Position numbers and translations under genes: made by a program
Origin: Corynebacterium marinum DSM 44953
GTDB taxonomy: Bacteria; Actinomycetota; Actinomycetes; Mycobacteriales; Mycobacteriaceae
DNA length: 64,000 nt
Assembly (NCBI RefSeq): GCF_000835165.1
Contig: NZ_CP007790.1
Span: 2,542,001 to 2,606,000 of the forward strand
Reading direction: 5' to 3'
Notes under the pieces: generated by a model
The model's database searches: none
The model's input: the letters and a program-made list of their open reading frames with translations, nothing else
What the model was told of the DNA's origin: nothing
Shown: positions 50,343-59,917 of the stretch, piece after piece
Position numbering within the stretch: the stretch's first letter is position 1
Layout of the letters: each line of letters starts with the position of its first letter

Positions 50343-52804
50343 TCCGGGCCCGGGGCCTGGCGGCCGCCGCGGCGCTGTTGTGCTTGTCGACGCCCGCGTA
50401 CGCCCTCCCCGCCCCCGTCTCCCCCTCGGATCCCGCTGTCGCCGACCAGTGGGCCAACCCTTCCGTCCGCCCCGACGAGCACGGCGGCATCGGCGCGGAC
50501 GTCCTTGAGGCGGACGCCCGGCGGGTGGTCCTGACCGTGTTCAACGACTCCGACGAGGTGGTCTCCGGCCTGACGGTGACCCCCCGGCACGCGGACGCGG
50601 TGCCCACGGTGGGGGAGGCCCGCCGCATCCTCTCCCTCAGCGGGGAGGCGTACCCGTACTACGGCACCTCCCGGGAGGTGGGGGACCTGGCGCCGGGCGA
50701 GCGCCGGGAAGTGGCGCTGAACCTGGCGCCGCTCGACCTGCCGCCGGGCACGACGCCGCTGATGTTCGCGCTCACGGGCGCGGTGGGGGAGTCGGGCGTC
50801 GATTACCTGGGCAGCGAGCGGATGCTCCACACCGTCGACGGCGACCCGCTCGAGGACGCGCAGACGCCGGGTGTGAGCCTGGTGGTGCCGGTGACCGCGC
50901 TGGTGGACATCGTGCCCGGGGAGACGGGCCAGGCTCCGGCGGATCCGCCGCTGATCCTGGAGTCGGAGCAGCTCGCGGGGCAGCTCGCCCCCGGGGGTCG
51001 GCTGACGGAGCTTCTCGACGCCTACGCCACCGCCACCACCACCGGCCCCAACGCAGCGGAGCTGCGCCAGGGCTCGTGCCTGGCGATCGACCCGGCGCTG
51101 GTGGACACGGTCTCCCGGATGACGGAGGGGTACACCGTCGCGGAGGAGCGGCCCTCCCTGACGAAGAAGGCGCAGCGCCTGCGCGACAGCTGGGGCTCGG
51201 ACGAGGAGTCCGACGCGGGCGAGCCCGGCCGGGGCGCGGCGGACGCGCAGGAGTGGTTGAGCCGGCTGAGCGCGACCGCGGCCGCCGGGTGCACGGTCGC
51301 GCTGCCGTGGGCGAACGGTGACGTCAACGCGGTGGCCGCCACGGAGGACGAGTGGCTGTTCCGGGAGCTGGTGCAACGCGGCCCGGCGACGCTGCAGTCC
51401 GAGTTGGGCGCCGCGCCCGCCGGCAACGTGGTCATCCCGGCCTCCGGCTACGTCACCGAACAAGCCGCCACCGCCCTGGGCTGGGCGGACCAGACGGGCT
51501 CAACCGTGCTGGAGCAGGGGATGCGGGCGGCGTGGGAGGCCTCGGCGGCCGCCCGGGCCCCGCAGCCGGCGGCCGAGGAAGGCACCGCCCTGGAGTCGAC
51601 CGACCTGCCGGACATCTCGGGCGCGCCGGCGCCGCAGAACCCGGTGCAGGTGCTCGTCGCCGACAACACGGTGTGGGGGGTGCCCGGTTCGGGCAACTTC
51701 GCGCGCCTTTCCCCCGGCATCACGGCGGTGACCTACCCCGGCGCGCTGGGGGCCCTGCTGGCCGCGACCGGACCGAGCCCGCAGACCACGGGGTACTCCA
51801 ACCCGGACTCGCGCTTCGACTACCGCCTCGACTCCGCCGCCGCCCGCGCCTCCACCGCCGGTTCGGCGCTGCGCCTCGCGGTTGCGGAGCAGACGCTGCC
51901 CGGTGACTGGGCGCAGGCCCCGGAACCCGTGCTCGCCCTCCCGGCCTCGCTTGTCGACGCCCGCACCGCCGCCGCCCTCCTGTCCGCCGCCGCAGAGCTC
52001 TTCGCGGCGGACGCCGCTACCCCGGTGCCCCTGGACCGGGCAGTGACCCCGGAGCCGGAGCAGGCGGAGGAGCTCGACTCGCAGCCGCTGTCCCCGCAGA
52101 CGCTCGGGGTCACACGCTTCGGTTCGCCCTACGCGGACCCGGCCGCGGTGAGCGACACCGAGGTGCTGCGCGCAGGCCAGCAGGCCCGCTACACCGACGA
52201 CCTCACCCGCATGACGGTCAACGACCCCGGCATCAACCTCTCCCGCTACGGTTTCACGCTGCCGCTGCGGCGGGATGTGCTGACGAGTCTGACGGCGACG
52301 TCGAGGAGCAGCATCGGCGGGTACGGGGACGTGGTGGCCGCGGCGGACCGGCGGCTGGACGCCAACCGGCGGACGCTGCAGGATCTGCGGGGTTCGGTGG
52401 CGCTGATTCCGCCGGGCAACGTGTACACGCGGGCGTCGGAGAGCTCTCCGCTGCTCATCGTCGCCGAGAACGGCCTGCCGCTGCCCGTGGACGCCGAACT
52501 GGTGTACTCGGGGCCGGAGGGCGCGACGGTCGACGTGCCCGGGCGGGTGCACATTCCGGCGTACGGATCGATTACGGTGCAGATGACCGCCGACCTGCCC
52601 GCCGAGCAGGACCAGACGCAGCTGACGCTGTGGCTGGCCACCCGTGACGGCTCCCCGATCTCGACCCCGGTGGATATCACGGTGCAGACGCGGGCCGGTA
52701 TCGTCGGCACCTACGGCATCGCCCTGCTCTTCGTGGTGGGGCTGTCCCTGTTGCTGCTCTTCCGCGTCGGCCGGCACCGCCGGCGTCAACGACAGCGCCC
52801 CTAG
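50339..52804 (+). CDS. DUF6049 secreted/membrane protein
   Basis: An 821-residue exported protein with an N-terminal signal peptide ([20 protein letters not shown]), a long extracytoplasmic part, and one C-terminal membrane anchor ([19 protein letters not shown]) followed by a basic [12 protein letters not shown] tail. Near the membrane there is an immunoglobulin-like beta-rich region ([27 protein letters not shown]). It lies between the Nudix and murJ genes in many actinobacteria and may help cell-envelope assembly; no reaction is known. GTG start overlaps the Nudix stop by 4 bases. Confidence 0.84.
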   Translation: MIRARGLAAAAALLCLSTPAYALPAPVSPSDPAVADQWANPSVRPDEHGGIGADVLEADARRVVLTVFNDSDEVVSGLTVTPRHADAVPTVGEARRILSLSGEAYPYYGTSREVGDLAPGERREVALNLAPLDLPPGTTPLMFALTGAVGESGVDYLGSERMLHTVDGDPLEDAQTPGVSLVVPVTALVDIVPGETGQAPADPPLILESEQLAGQLAPGGRLTELLDAYATATTTGPNAAELRQGSCLAIDPALVDTVSRMTEGYTVAEERPSLTKKAQRLRDSWGSDEESDAGEPGRGAADAQEWLSRLSATAAAGCTVALPWANGDVNAVAATEDEWLFRELVQRGPATLQSELGAAPAGNVVIPASGYVTEQAATALGWADQTGSTVLEQGMRAAWEASAAARAPQPAAEEGTALESTDLPDISGAPAPQNPVQVLVADNTVWGVPGSGNFARLSPGITAVTYPGALGALLAATGPSPQTTGYSNPDSRFDYRLDSAAARASTAGSALRLAVAEQTLPGDWAQAPEPVLALPASLVDARTAAALLSAAAELFAADAATPVPLDRAVTPEPEQAEELDSQPLSPQTLGVTRFGSPYADPAAVSDTEVLRAGQQARYTDDLTRMTVNDPGINLSRYGFTLPLRRDVLTSLTATSRSSIGGYGDVVAAADRRLDANRRTLQDLRGSVALIPPGNVYTRASESSPLLIVAENGLPLPVDAELVYSGPEGATVDVPGRVHIPAYGSITVQMTADLPAEQDQTQLTLWLATRDGSPISTPVDITVQTRAGIVGTYGIALLFVVGLSLLLLFRVGRHRRRQRQRP

Positions 52805-52826
52805 AACCTCAAGAACGGCTTTGTGA

Positions 52827-55800
52827 GTGAACTCCACCGACAACCTCTCATCCGGCCAGCGCTCCCGCTTCGTCGCACCGACCCCTCCGGCCCCGGTGCC
52901 GGAGCGGCGGGCGCCGGCACCGGAGCCTGCGCCCGACCGCTCCCGGCTGACGGCCGTGCCGACGGAGGTGCCCGCCGTCTCCGGCGTGGCCTCCGACTCT
53001 GACGTGGTGCGCGCCGGCGGCTCGATGGCCCTGGCGACGCTGATCTCGCGCATCACCGGTTTCCTGCGCAACCTCCTCATCGGCGCGACCCTGGGCCCGG
53101 CCGTCGGCTCCGCCTTCAACACGGCGAACACGCTGCCGAACCTCATCACGGAGATCGTGCTCGGCGCGGTCCTCACCTCCCTGGTGGTGCCGGTGCTCGT
53201 GCGCGCGGAGAGGGAGGACCCCGACCGGGGCGAGGCCTTCTTCCGCCGCCTGTTCACCCTGTCGGCGACGCTGCTGGTCGTGGTGACGCTGCTGGCGGTG
53301 ATCGGCGCGCCGCTGCTCACGCGGATGCTGCTCAACGCCGAGGGCCAGGTCAACATCGTCCAGTCGACGTCGTTCGCCTATATGCTGCTGCCGCAGATCC
53401 TCTTCTACGGACTGTTCGCCCTGTTCATGGCGGTGCTCAACACCCGGGGCATCTTCAAACCGGGCGCCTGGGCGCCGGTGGCCAACAACGTCGTCTCCAT
53501 CACGGTGCTGCTGGCGTACATGACGCTGCCGGGCTCCCTGCTCGACGACGCCCCCTCCGGTATCACCGACCCCCACGTCCTCCTGCTGGGCCTGGGCACC
53601 ACGCTGGGCGTGGTGGTGCAGGCGCTGATCATGGTGCCGTACCTGAAGAAGGCGGGCATCAACATGCGCCCCCTGTGGGGCCTGGACGCCCGCCTGAAAC
53701 AGTTCGGCGGCATGGCCGTCGCCATCATCGTCTACGTGGCGGTCTCCCAGGTCGGCTACGCGGTGACCACCCAGATCGCCTCCCTCTCGGACAAGGCGGC
53801 CCCGCTGATCTACCAGCAGGCGTGGCTGCTGCTGCAGGTGCCCTACGGCATCATCGGCGTCACCCTGCTCACGGCGATCATGCCGCGGCTGTCGCGCAAC
53901 GCCGCCGACGGCGACGACCGCGCGGTGGTCGCCGACCTCAATCTGGGCACCAAGCTCACCTTCATCGCGCTGATCCCGATCGTGGTGTTCTTCACCGCGT
54001 TCGGCCCCGAGATCGGCGTGGCCCTGTTCTCCTACCGCAACTTCGACACCGAGTCGGGCACCCTGCTGGGCCTGACGCTGAGCTTCTCCGCCTTCACCCT
54101 CCTGCCCTACGCGCTGGTGCTGCTGCACCTGCGGGTCTTCTACGCGCGGGAGGAGGCATGGACCCCCACCTTCATCATCGCCGGCATCACCGCCACGAAG
54201 ATCGTCCTGTCCCTGCTGGCCCCGTTGGTGGCCACCTCGCCGTCGCGGGTGGTCATCCTGCTGGGCGCCGCCAACGGCTTCGGCTTCGTCGCCGGCGCCG
54301 TGATCGGCGCGCTGCTGCTGCGCCGCAAACTCGGCCACCTGGGCACCCGTTCCCAGATCCGCACGACGATGTGGGCGACCGCGGCGTCGCTCATCGGCGT
54401 GGCGGTGGCGCTGTTCGTGGACTTCCTCCTGCGCACCTTCGCCGGCGGCCTGCTGGGCGGGTTCGGCTCCTTCGGCGTGCTCGTGCGCGTGGGCGTCGAC
54501 GGCGTGGTCTTCCTCATCGCCACCGGCATCGCCCTGAGCTTCTCCGGGCTGCCGGAGGTGCAGAACCTGGGCCGCGCCTTCGCCCGCATCCCGGGCATCT
54601 CCCGCTTCGTCCGCCCGGACGCAAGCAAGGAGATCCGGGTGGAGGAGCCGGACGCGCAGGAGGTCTCCGCCCAGCTGCTGGCGCTGGACCCCTTCAACTC
54701 CTCTCCGCCGCCCGCCCCGATGTCGGCGGGCGTGGTCCGCGGGCCGCGCCTGGTGCCGGGGGCCCCGGTCTCCGACGGCCGGTTCCGCCTCCTCGTCGAC
54801 CACGGTTCGGTCCCCGGGGCGCGCTTCTGGCACGCGAAGGAACTGGCCACAGGCCGCGAGGTGGCCCTGACTTTCGTGGACACCTCCGGCAACGCGCCCC
54901 TGGCCCCGGCCTCCCCGGCCGCGGCCGCCGGCGCCGCCGCCGAGGTCGTGCGCCGCACCCGCAACATCGCGGGACTGCCGGGTGTGGCGCAGAACATCGA
55001 GGTGCTGGCCTACCGCAACGGCTGCCTCGTCGTCGCCGACTGGGTCCCGGGTTCCTCCCTGCGGGCGGTCGCCGCCGAAGGACCCCTCGATCCGACCGCC
55101 GTCGCCGCCGCCGTCGCCCCGCTCGCCGCCGCGGCCTCCGGCACCCGCCCCCTCGGGCTGGACAACCACGCACGCATCCGCATCTCCTCCGACGGTGAGG
55201 CGTTCCTCGCCTTCCCCGCCGTGCTCGCCAACGCCACCGTCGAACGCGACCGGGCCGCCGTCACTTCCGCGCTGAAGCTTCTGGCGTCCGCCAGCGAGGG
55301 TCTGGCCGGGTTCGTCGAGGAGACCGACATGAAGACCCTCGCCGGCCGTCTGCGCGCCTTCGCGGGGCTGGAGGCCCTCGTCGTGGAGGTCGACGACGAG
55401 CAGCAGCCCGACGAACGGGCCGGCTTCGGCGCAAAGTCCTACTCGGGCCGGTCGACCGCGCTCATCGGCGTGTCCGCCATCGGCGCGGTCGTCCTCGTCG
55501 CAGCCCTGACCGTCTACCTGGTCAGCGCCATCAGCGGGGACCGGGAAGAGTCCCCGGTGGACTCCGAGTCCATCCAGGGCTCCGCCACCGAGACCGCCCC
55601 CCGCCCGCTGGGCCGGGTGCAGGAGGTCTCGTCCACCGTCCCCGCCGTCGTCGACGGGGACCCGGCCACCGCCTGGTCGACTCCGGCCGTTCCCTCCGGC
55701 GTGGTCCTCACCCTCGGCGGGCCGGTGGAACTGCAGCACGTCGTTCTCGAGGTTGCCGCGGGCGACGTGGACGTCGAGGTCTACGGCGTGCCGGAGGGCT

Positions 55801-55961
55801 CGGACGCGCAGGATCCCGCGGGCCTGCCGCTGCTCGCCGACGCCACGCTCCACGAAGGCCGCAACAGCCTCGAGCTCGACCGCCTGACCGGCGGGGGAGT
55901 GCTGGTGTGGTTCACCGACCCGGCCGAGGTGGCGGAGATCCAGGTGGTGGGCCTGGACTAG
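52827..55961 (+). CDS. murJ: Lipid II flippase MurJ fused to pseudokinase
   Basis: A 1044-residue MviN/MurJ protein. Residues ~60-580 form the 14-helix flippase (SMALATLISRITGFLRNLLIGATLG, FNTANTLPNLITEIVLGAVL). At ~640-855 is a kinase-like domain without the catalytic lysine (VALTFVD replaces VAIK) and without an HRD loop, hence a pseudokinase. A single membrane helix follows at ~875-900 (TALIGVSAIGAVVLVAALTVYL), then an external discoidin-like domain (VVDGDPATAWSTPAVP). In mycobacteria the same architecture recruits FhaA when phosphorylated. GTG start 22 bases after the DUF6049 gene. Confidence 0.94.
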   Translation: MNSTDNLSSGQRSRFVAPTPPAPVPERRAPAPEPAPDRSRLTAVPTEVPAVSGVASDSDVVRAGGSMALATLISRITGFLRNLLIGATLGPAVGSAFNTANTLPNLITEIVLGAVLTSLVVPVLVRAEREDPDRGEAFFRRLFTLSATLLVVVTLLAVIGAPLLTRMLLNAEGQVNIVQSTSFAYMLLPQILFYGLFALFMAVLNTRGIFKPGAWAPVANNVVSITVLLAYMTLPGSLLDDAPSGITDPHVLLLGLGTTLGVVVQALIMVPYLKKAGINMRPLWGLDARLKQFGGMAVAIIVYVAVSQVGYAVTTQIASLSDKAAPLIYQQAWLLLQVPYGIIGVTLLTAIMPRLSRNAADGDDRAVVADLNLGTKLTFIALIPIVVFFTAFGPEIGVALFSYRNFDTESGTLLGLTLSFSAFTLLPYALVLLHLRVFYAREEAWTPTFIIAGITATKIVLSLLAPLVATSPSRVVILLGAANGFGFVAGAVIGALLLRRKLGHLGTRSQIRTTMWATAASLIGVAVALFVDFLLRTFAGGLLGGFGSFGVLVRVGVDGVVFLIATGIALSFSGLPEVQNLGRAFARIPGISRFVRPDASKEIRVEEPDAQEVSAQLLALDPFNSSPPPAPMSAGVVRGPRLVPGAPVSDGRFRLLVDHGSVPGARFWHAKELATGREVALTFVDTSGNAPLAPASPAAAAGAAAEVVRRTRNIAGLPGVAQNIEVLAYRNGCLVVADWVPGSSLRAVAAEGPLDPTAVAAAVAPLAAAASGTRPLGLDNHARIRISSDGEAFLAFPAVLANATVERDRAAVTSALKLLASASEGLAGFVEETDMKTLAGRLRAFAGLEALVVEVDDEQQPDERAGFGAKSYSGRSTALIGVSAIGAVVLVAALTVYLVSAISGDREESPVDSESIQGSATETAPRPLGRVQEVSSTVPAVVDGDPATAWSTPAVPSGVVLTLGGPVELQHVVLEVAAGDVDVEVYGVPEGSDAQDPAGLPLLADATLHEGRNSLELDRLTGGGVLVWFTDPAEVAEIQVVGLD

Positions 55962-55980
55962 CGCCCACTGAGGTGGGCGC
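55961..55980 (+). terminator. Hairpin after murJ
   Basis: GCGCCCAC / GTGGGCGC with a TGAG loop begins at the last base of the murJ stop codon and is followed by CCTTGCG. It probably separates murJ from sigM. Confidence 0.68.
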
Positions 55981-56000
55981 CCTTGCGCTGCCGGACCTGG

Positions 56001-56025
56001 GGGAATGGGGTCCAATGAGTGTGTC
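56001..56025 (+). promoter_or_regulatory. ECF-type promoter of sigM
   Basis: GGGAAT (56001-56006), 16 bases, GTC (56023-56025) resembles ECF sigma promoters and would start transcription near 56032, before the RBS of the TTG-started sigM. Self-activation is inferred. Confidence 0.4.
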
Positions 56026-56048
56026 AGCGAAATTTTCTGGGGGGAAAA

Positions 56049-56612
56049 TTGGCACACACAGACGGTCGACTCGTCGAAAATTACATCGGCGGGGATCTCC
56101 GCGCATTCACCGAGATCGTGGAGAGACACCGGGCGCGCCTGTTGTGGGTCGCCCGGAAATACGGCCACAACGAGGACGACGCCCAGGACATTCTCCAGGA
56201 GGCGCTGTTCAAGGCGAGCTGCAACCTGCACACGTGGCGCCACGAGTCCTCGCTGAGCACCTGGCTGCACCGCTTGGTGATGAATTCGGGCTGGGACTTC
56301 CGCAACCACCGCCGGCAGTTCGAGGTGCCCACCCTCGACGACGACTCCCTGCCGCACGACATCAACCCGCACCTGGCCGTCGACCCCATCGGGGAGCGCG
56401 ACCGGATGCTGCAGCTGGAGGAGACCCTGGCGTGCCTGCGCCCCGACCAGCGGACTGCGTTGTGGCTCATCGACGTCGAGGGTTACAGCGTCAGCCACGT
56501 CGCCGAGCAGGAGGGGGTGCAGCCCGGAACGATCAAATCGCGGCGCTCCCGGGCGCGTGAGGCGCTGCGCGAGCAGCTGCTGGCGGAATATCCGCCGGTG
56601 GCCGGTGGTTGA
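56049..56612 (+). CDS. sigM: ECF RNA polymerase sigma factor SigM
   Basis: A 187-residue ECF sigma factor. Region 2 shows DLRAFTEIVERHRARLLWVARKYGHNEDDAQDILQEAL and STWLHRLVMNSGWDFRN; region 4 shows LRPDQRTALWLIDVEGYSVSHVAEQEGVQPGTIKSRRSRARE. TTG at 56049 is taken as start because GGGGGGAAAA stands right before it; a GTG at 56019 in frame overlaps the likely promoter. Position before trxB-trxA marks it as SigM, which controls disulfide-stress genes in C. glutamicum. No anti-sigma gene follows. Confidence 0.9.
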   Translation: MAHTDGRLVENYIGGDLRAFTEIVERHRARLLWVARKYGHNEDDAQDILQEALFKASCNLHTWRHESSLSTWLHRLVMNSGWDFRNHRRQFEVPTLDDDSLPHDINPHLAVDPIGERDRMLQLEETLACLRPDQRTALWLIDVEGYSVSHVAEQEGVQPGTIKSRRSRAREALREQLLAEYPPVAGG

Positions 56613-56683
56613 CCCTCAAGTGAGCCCCCGGAGCGGGGAACTAGACTTGGTGTGACCGCACCCAGAACATCGCAGGAGAATTC

Positions 56684-57631
56684 ATGACAGCCCAGGACAC
56701 CATCCACGACGTCGTCATCATCGGTTCCGGCCCGGCCGGTTACACCGCAGCCGTCTACGCCGCCCGCGCGGAGCTCAAGCCGCTGGTTTTCGAAGGCTAC
56801 GAGTACGGCGGCGCCCTGATGAACACCACCGAGGTGGAGAACTTCCCGGGCTTCCAGGACGGGATCATGGGCCCCGACCTCATGATGGAGATGCGCTCCC
56901 AGGCCGAGCGTTTCGGCGCCGACCTGCGCATGGAGATGGTGGACTCCGTCGAACTCGAGGGCGACGTGAAGAAGATCCACGTGGGCGACGAGGTCTACTC
57001 CGCCCGCACCGTCATCCTGGCCACCGGCGCAGCGGCACGCCTGCTCGGCGTCCCCGGCGAGGACAAGCTCATGGGCCGCGGCGTCTCCACCTGCGCGACC
57101 TGCGACGGATTCTTCTTCAAGGGCGCCGAGATCGCCGTGGTCGGCGGCGGCGACTCCGCCATGGAGGAGGCCACCTTCCTGACCAAGTTCGCCGACAAGG
57201 TCACCCTCATCCACCGCCGCGAGGGCTTCAGCGCCTCCGCCATCATGCTCGAGCGGGCCCGCTCCAACGACAAGATCGAGTTCGCGCTGAACAAGGTCGT
57301 CGACCACGTCGTCGAGGGCACCGGTGAGGGCCAGGGCAAGGTCGCCGGGCTCGTGCTGCGCGACACCGTCACCGGCGAGCTGACCGATCTCCCTGTCGCC
57401 GCCATGTTCGTCGCCATCGGCCACGACCCGCGCTCCGGGTTCCTCGGCGGGCAGGTGGAGCTCAAGGACGGCGGCTACGTCAAGGTCGACGAGCCCTCCA
57501 CCGCCACCTCCGTCGCCGGCGTCTTCGCCTGCGGCGATCTGGTCGACGACCACTACCAGCAGGCCATCACCGCAGCCGGCTCCGGATGCCGCGCCGCGAC
57601 CGACGCAGAGCACTTCCTCGCCGCCCTTTAA
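56684..57631 (+). CDS. trxB: Thioredoxin reductase
   Basis: Reduces thioredoxin with NADPH through FAD. The 315 residues hold the FAD motif [20 protein letters not shown], the redox-active CATC ([11 protein letters not shown]), the NADPH motif [15 protein letters not shown] and the terminal FAD segment [24 protein letters not shown] start with AGGAG upstream. The gene is 71 bases after sigM and 21 before trxA, which is probably in the same transcript. Confidence 0.97.
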   Translation: MTAQDTIHDVVIIGSGPAGYTAAVYAARAELKPLVFEGYEYGGALMNTTEVENFPGFQDGIMGPDLMMEMRSQAERFGADLRMEMVDSVELEGDVKKIHVGDEVYSARTVILATGAAARLLGVPGEDKLMGRGVSTCATCDGFFFKGAEIAVVGGGDSAMEEATFLTKFADKVTLIHRREGFSASAIMLERARSNDKIEFALNKVVDHVVEGTGEGQGKVAGLVLRDTVTGELTDLPVAAMFVAIGHDPRSGFLGGQVELKDGGYVKVDEPSTATSVAGVFACGDLVDDHYQQAITAAGSGCRAATDAEHFLAAL

Positions 57632-57652
57632 ACCACACGTAAGGAGAATCAC

Positions 57653-57976
57653 ATGAGTAACGTCATCGAGGTCACCCAGGACAACTTCCGCGAGATCGTG
57701 GTGGAATCCGACAAGCCCGTCATCGTCGATTTCTGGGCCGAGTGGTGCGGGCCGTGCAAGAAGCTCAGCCCGGTACTTGAGGAGGTCGCGGAGGAATTGG
57801 GCGACCAGATCACCGTGGCCAAGGTCAACGTCGACGAGCAGCGCACCCTCGGCGCGATGTTCCAGATCATGTCCATCCCCTCGGTCCTGTTCTTCAAGGG
57901 CGGGGAAAAGGTGGACGAGTTCGTGGGCGTCCGACCGCGTTCCCACATCATGGCGAAGCTGGAACCCCTGATGTAG
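57653..57976 (+). CDS. trxA: Thioredoxin
   Basis: A 107-residue thioredoxin with the active site FWAEWCGPCKKLSPVL and the cis-proline loop MSIPSVLFFKGGEK. It is cytoplasmic (no signal peptide) and is the electron acceptor of the adjacent TrxB. AAGGAG precedes the ATG. Confidence 0.97.
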   Translation: MSNVIEVTQDNFREIVVESDKPVIVDFWAEWCGPCKKLSPVLEEVAEELGDQITVAKVNVDEQRTLGAMFQIMSIPSVLFFKGGEKVDEFVGVRPRSHIMAKLEPLM

Positions 57977-58065
57977 GTGGTACCGTTGGGTCGCGACAAG
58001 CAGCACCGGCCGACTCTCTACGGCTCGGATAGGATCTGTATATCTGACCCTCGAAGGGAGCCTCC

Positions 58066-59235
58066 TTGACCAAGAGCTTTGGTGTCGGTGACCGCAGCCC
58101 ACGGGTGGCGGAGGCACGCTCCACCCTGGCCCGGCTGGGGTTGCTCCCCGGTTACGAGGCCGCCCTCTCCGACAAGTACAGCGAAGAGGACAAGCTTTTC
58201 GACGCCTCCCTCACCGAAGTTCTCAAGGCCTTCCAGCAGTCGCGCGGCATCGTCCCGTCGGGCACCATCGACGAGATCACGCTGCGGGAGCTGCGCCACG
58301 CCTCCTACCAGCTCGGCGCCCGCGTGCTTTCGTACCAGCCCAACAGTGAGCTCATCGGCGACGACGTCTCCCAGCTGCAGGACCAGCTCCAGGAGCTGGG
58401 TTTCTACGCCCACCGCATAGACGGCCACTTCGGCGAGAGCACCCACGCGGCACTCGCCGCCTTCCAGCTCAACTCTGGGCTGCAGGACGACGGGGTCTGC
58501 GGCCCGGACACCATCCGCGCGCTCAAACTCCTCGGGCGGCGCATCACCGGCGGCAGCCCGCTGGCCATCCGCGAGCGGGAGAAGGTCCGCAACGCGGGGC
58601 CGAAACTGGCGGGCAAGCGCGTGGTCATCGACCCGGCGCTCGGCGGCGCCAACAAGGGCCGCTCCGTGCGGGGCCTGCACGGCGACATCACCGAGGAGGA
58701 GATTCTCTGGGACCTCGCCTCACGCATCGAGGGCCGCATGATCGCGGCGGGCATGGAGACCATCAAGTCCCGCCCCCGGATGGACGACCCCTCCGCCACC
58801 GCGCGCTCGGAGATCGCCAACGCCTTCGGCGCCGACCTCGTGATCTCCCTGCAGACGGACAGCTACCCCAACGAGAAGGCGCACGGCGTCGCCACGTTCT
58901 ACTTCGGCTCCGAGACGGGCAACAGCTCGCTGACCGGGGAGACCCTCTCGGGGTACATCCAGCGCGAGATCGCCGCCCGCACCGATTTCCAGAACTGCGG
59001 CACCCACGCCCGCACCTGGGATCTGCTGCGCCTGACCCAGGCGCCGACGGTGGAACTCGTCGCCGGCTACCTCTCCAACCCGGGGGACGTCTCCCGGCTG
59101 ACTGACCCGGCCGTGCGCGACGCCGTCGCCGAGGCGGTGGTCGTGGCCGTGAAGCGCCTCTACCTGCTCGACCGGGACGACCAGCCCACCGGCACCTACA
59201 AGTTCTCGGAGCTCCTGCGGGCCGAACTGGGCTGA
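58066..59235 (+). CDS. cwlM: CwlM-type amidase homologue, likely non-catalytic
   Basis: A 389-residue protein with two peptidoglycan-binding repeats (about residues 5-80 and 95-160, for example QLQDQLQELGFYAHRIDGHFG) and a C-terminal N-acetylmuramoyl-L-alanine amidase (Amidase_3) fold. There is no signal peptide. The zinc His positions look lost: VVIDPALGG stands where active enzymes have DPGHGG, and ISLQTDS where they have the second His. Mycobacterial CwlM is a cytoplasmic activator of MurA controlled by PknB, and the same regulatory role is likely. TTG start with GAAGGGAG at good spacing. Confidence 0.9.
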   Translation: MTKSFGVGDRSPRVAEARSTLARLGLLPGYEAALSDKYSEEDKLFDASLTEVLKAFQQSRGIVPSGTIDEITLRELRHASYQLGARVLSYQPNSELIGDDVSQLQDQLQELGFYAHRIDGHFGESTHAALAAFQLNSGLQDDGVCGPDTIRALKLLGRRITGGSPLAIREREKVRNAGPKLAGKRVVIDPALGGANKGRSVRGLHGDITEEEILWDLASRIEGRMIAAGMETIKSRPRMDDPSATARSEIANAFGADLVISLQTDSYPNEKAHGVATFYFGSETGNSSLTGETLSGYIQREIAARTDFQNCGTHARTWDLLRLTQAPTVELVAGYLSNPGDVSRLTDPAVRDAVAEAVVVAVKRLYLLDRDDQPTGTYKFSELLRAELG

Positions 59236-59242
59236 CCGTAGC

Positions 59243-59905
59243 TCAGGAGACCGGCATCCGGTCTTCGAGGAACTCCAGCGCCGCGGCGCTGATGAGGTCA
59301 TGCTGGGGCGGCAGATCCAGCCGCAGGCGGGGGAGCACCGGGTGGTCGGCGACGACCTTGAAGCCGGCGGATTCGAGCACCGAGACAGACATCAGCCCGA
59401 TCTCGGAGGCCGAGCGCAGGACAGCGCCGACGGGGCCCTCCAGCAGCTCGTCGACGTCGGCGCGGGCGAAGAAGTCGGTGCGCCAGCCGAAGGCCTCGAC
59501 GGCCGGCACGTCGCGCTCGACGAGGGACATGATGGCGGCGTCGAGAAGCAGGGACTCCAGCCCGATGCCGGCGAAACCGGGTTCGATGAACAGGGAGGTC
59601 AACACCTCCGCATCCTCGGAGACCGGGGCCGTGGGGAGCGCGACGACGCCGGGGGCGCCGTCGCGGGGGCAGAACAAGATGGTGGCGACGGCGCGTTCCT
59701 GGCTGCTGCGTTCGAGGGAGAAGCCGCAGCAGCCGTACTCGAGGAGTGTCGTGGTCAACCACGCCTCCTTCTCGAAGCCGGGGTCGCCGGAGGCCTGCAC
59801 GACGGCGGCGGTGTCCGGGTCGAGTTCCCAGAAGATGCTGCGGCCGGCCTGAGGGTGGATACGGCCGATCTCCTCCGGACTCAGGGGGCTCACTCTGGCG
59901 AACAC
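59243..59905 (-). CDS. GNAT-like hypothetical protein
   Basis: A 220-residue cytoplasmic protein. The middle and end resemble an acetyltransferase fold: LFIEPGFAGIGLESLLLDAAIMSLVERDVPAVEAFGW (acetyl-CoA loop-like) and ISVSVLESAGFKVVADHPVLPRLRLDL-type C-terminus (LMSVSVLESAGFKVVADHP). The N-terminal third (ARVSPLSPEEIGRIHPQAGRSIFWELDP) is specific to this actinobacterial gene, which is found between cwlM and parB in the order. No substrate is known. Same strand and 12 bases downstream of parB. Confidence 0.72.
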   Translation of the reverse strand: MFARVSPLSPEEIGRIHPQAGRSIFWELDPDTAAVVQASGDPGFEKEAWLTTTLLEYGCCGFSLERSSQERAVATILFCPRDGAPGVVALPTAPVSEDAEVLTSLFIEPGFAGIGLESLLLDAAIMSLVERDVPAVEAFGWRTDFFARADVDELLEGPVGAVLRSASEIGLMSVSVLESAGFKVVADHPVLPRLRLDLPPQHDLISAAALEFLEDRMPVS

Positions 59906-59917
59906 GGCCGCGGGTTC

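Noticed and set aside
52848..56498. 1216-codon frame antisense to murJ and sigM
   Set aside because: His/Arg/Gln/Gly-rich shadow; the plus strand carries recognisable MurJ and sigma-factor motifs throughout.
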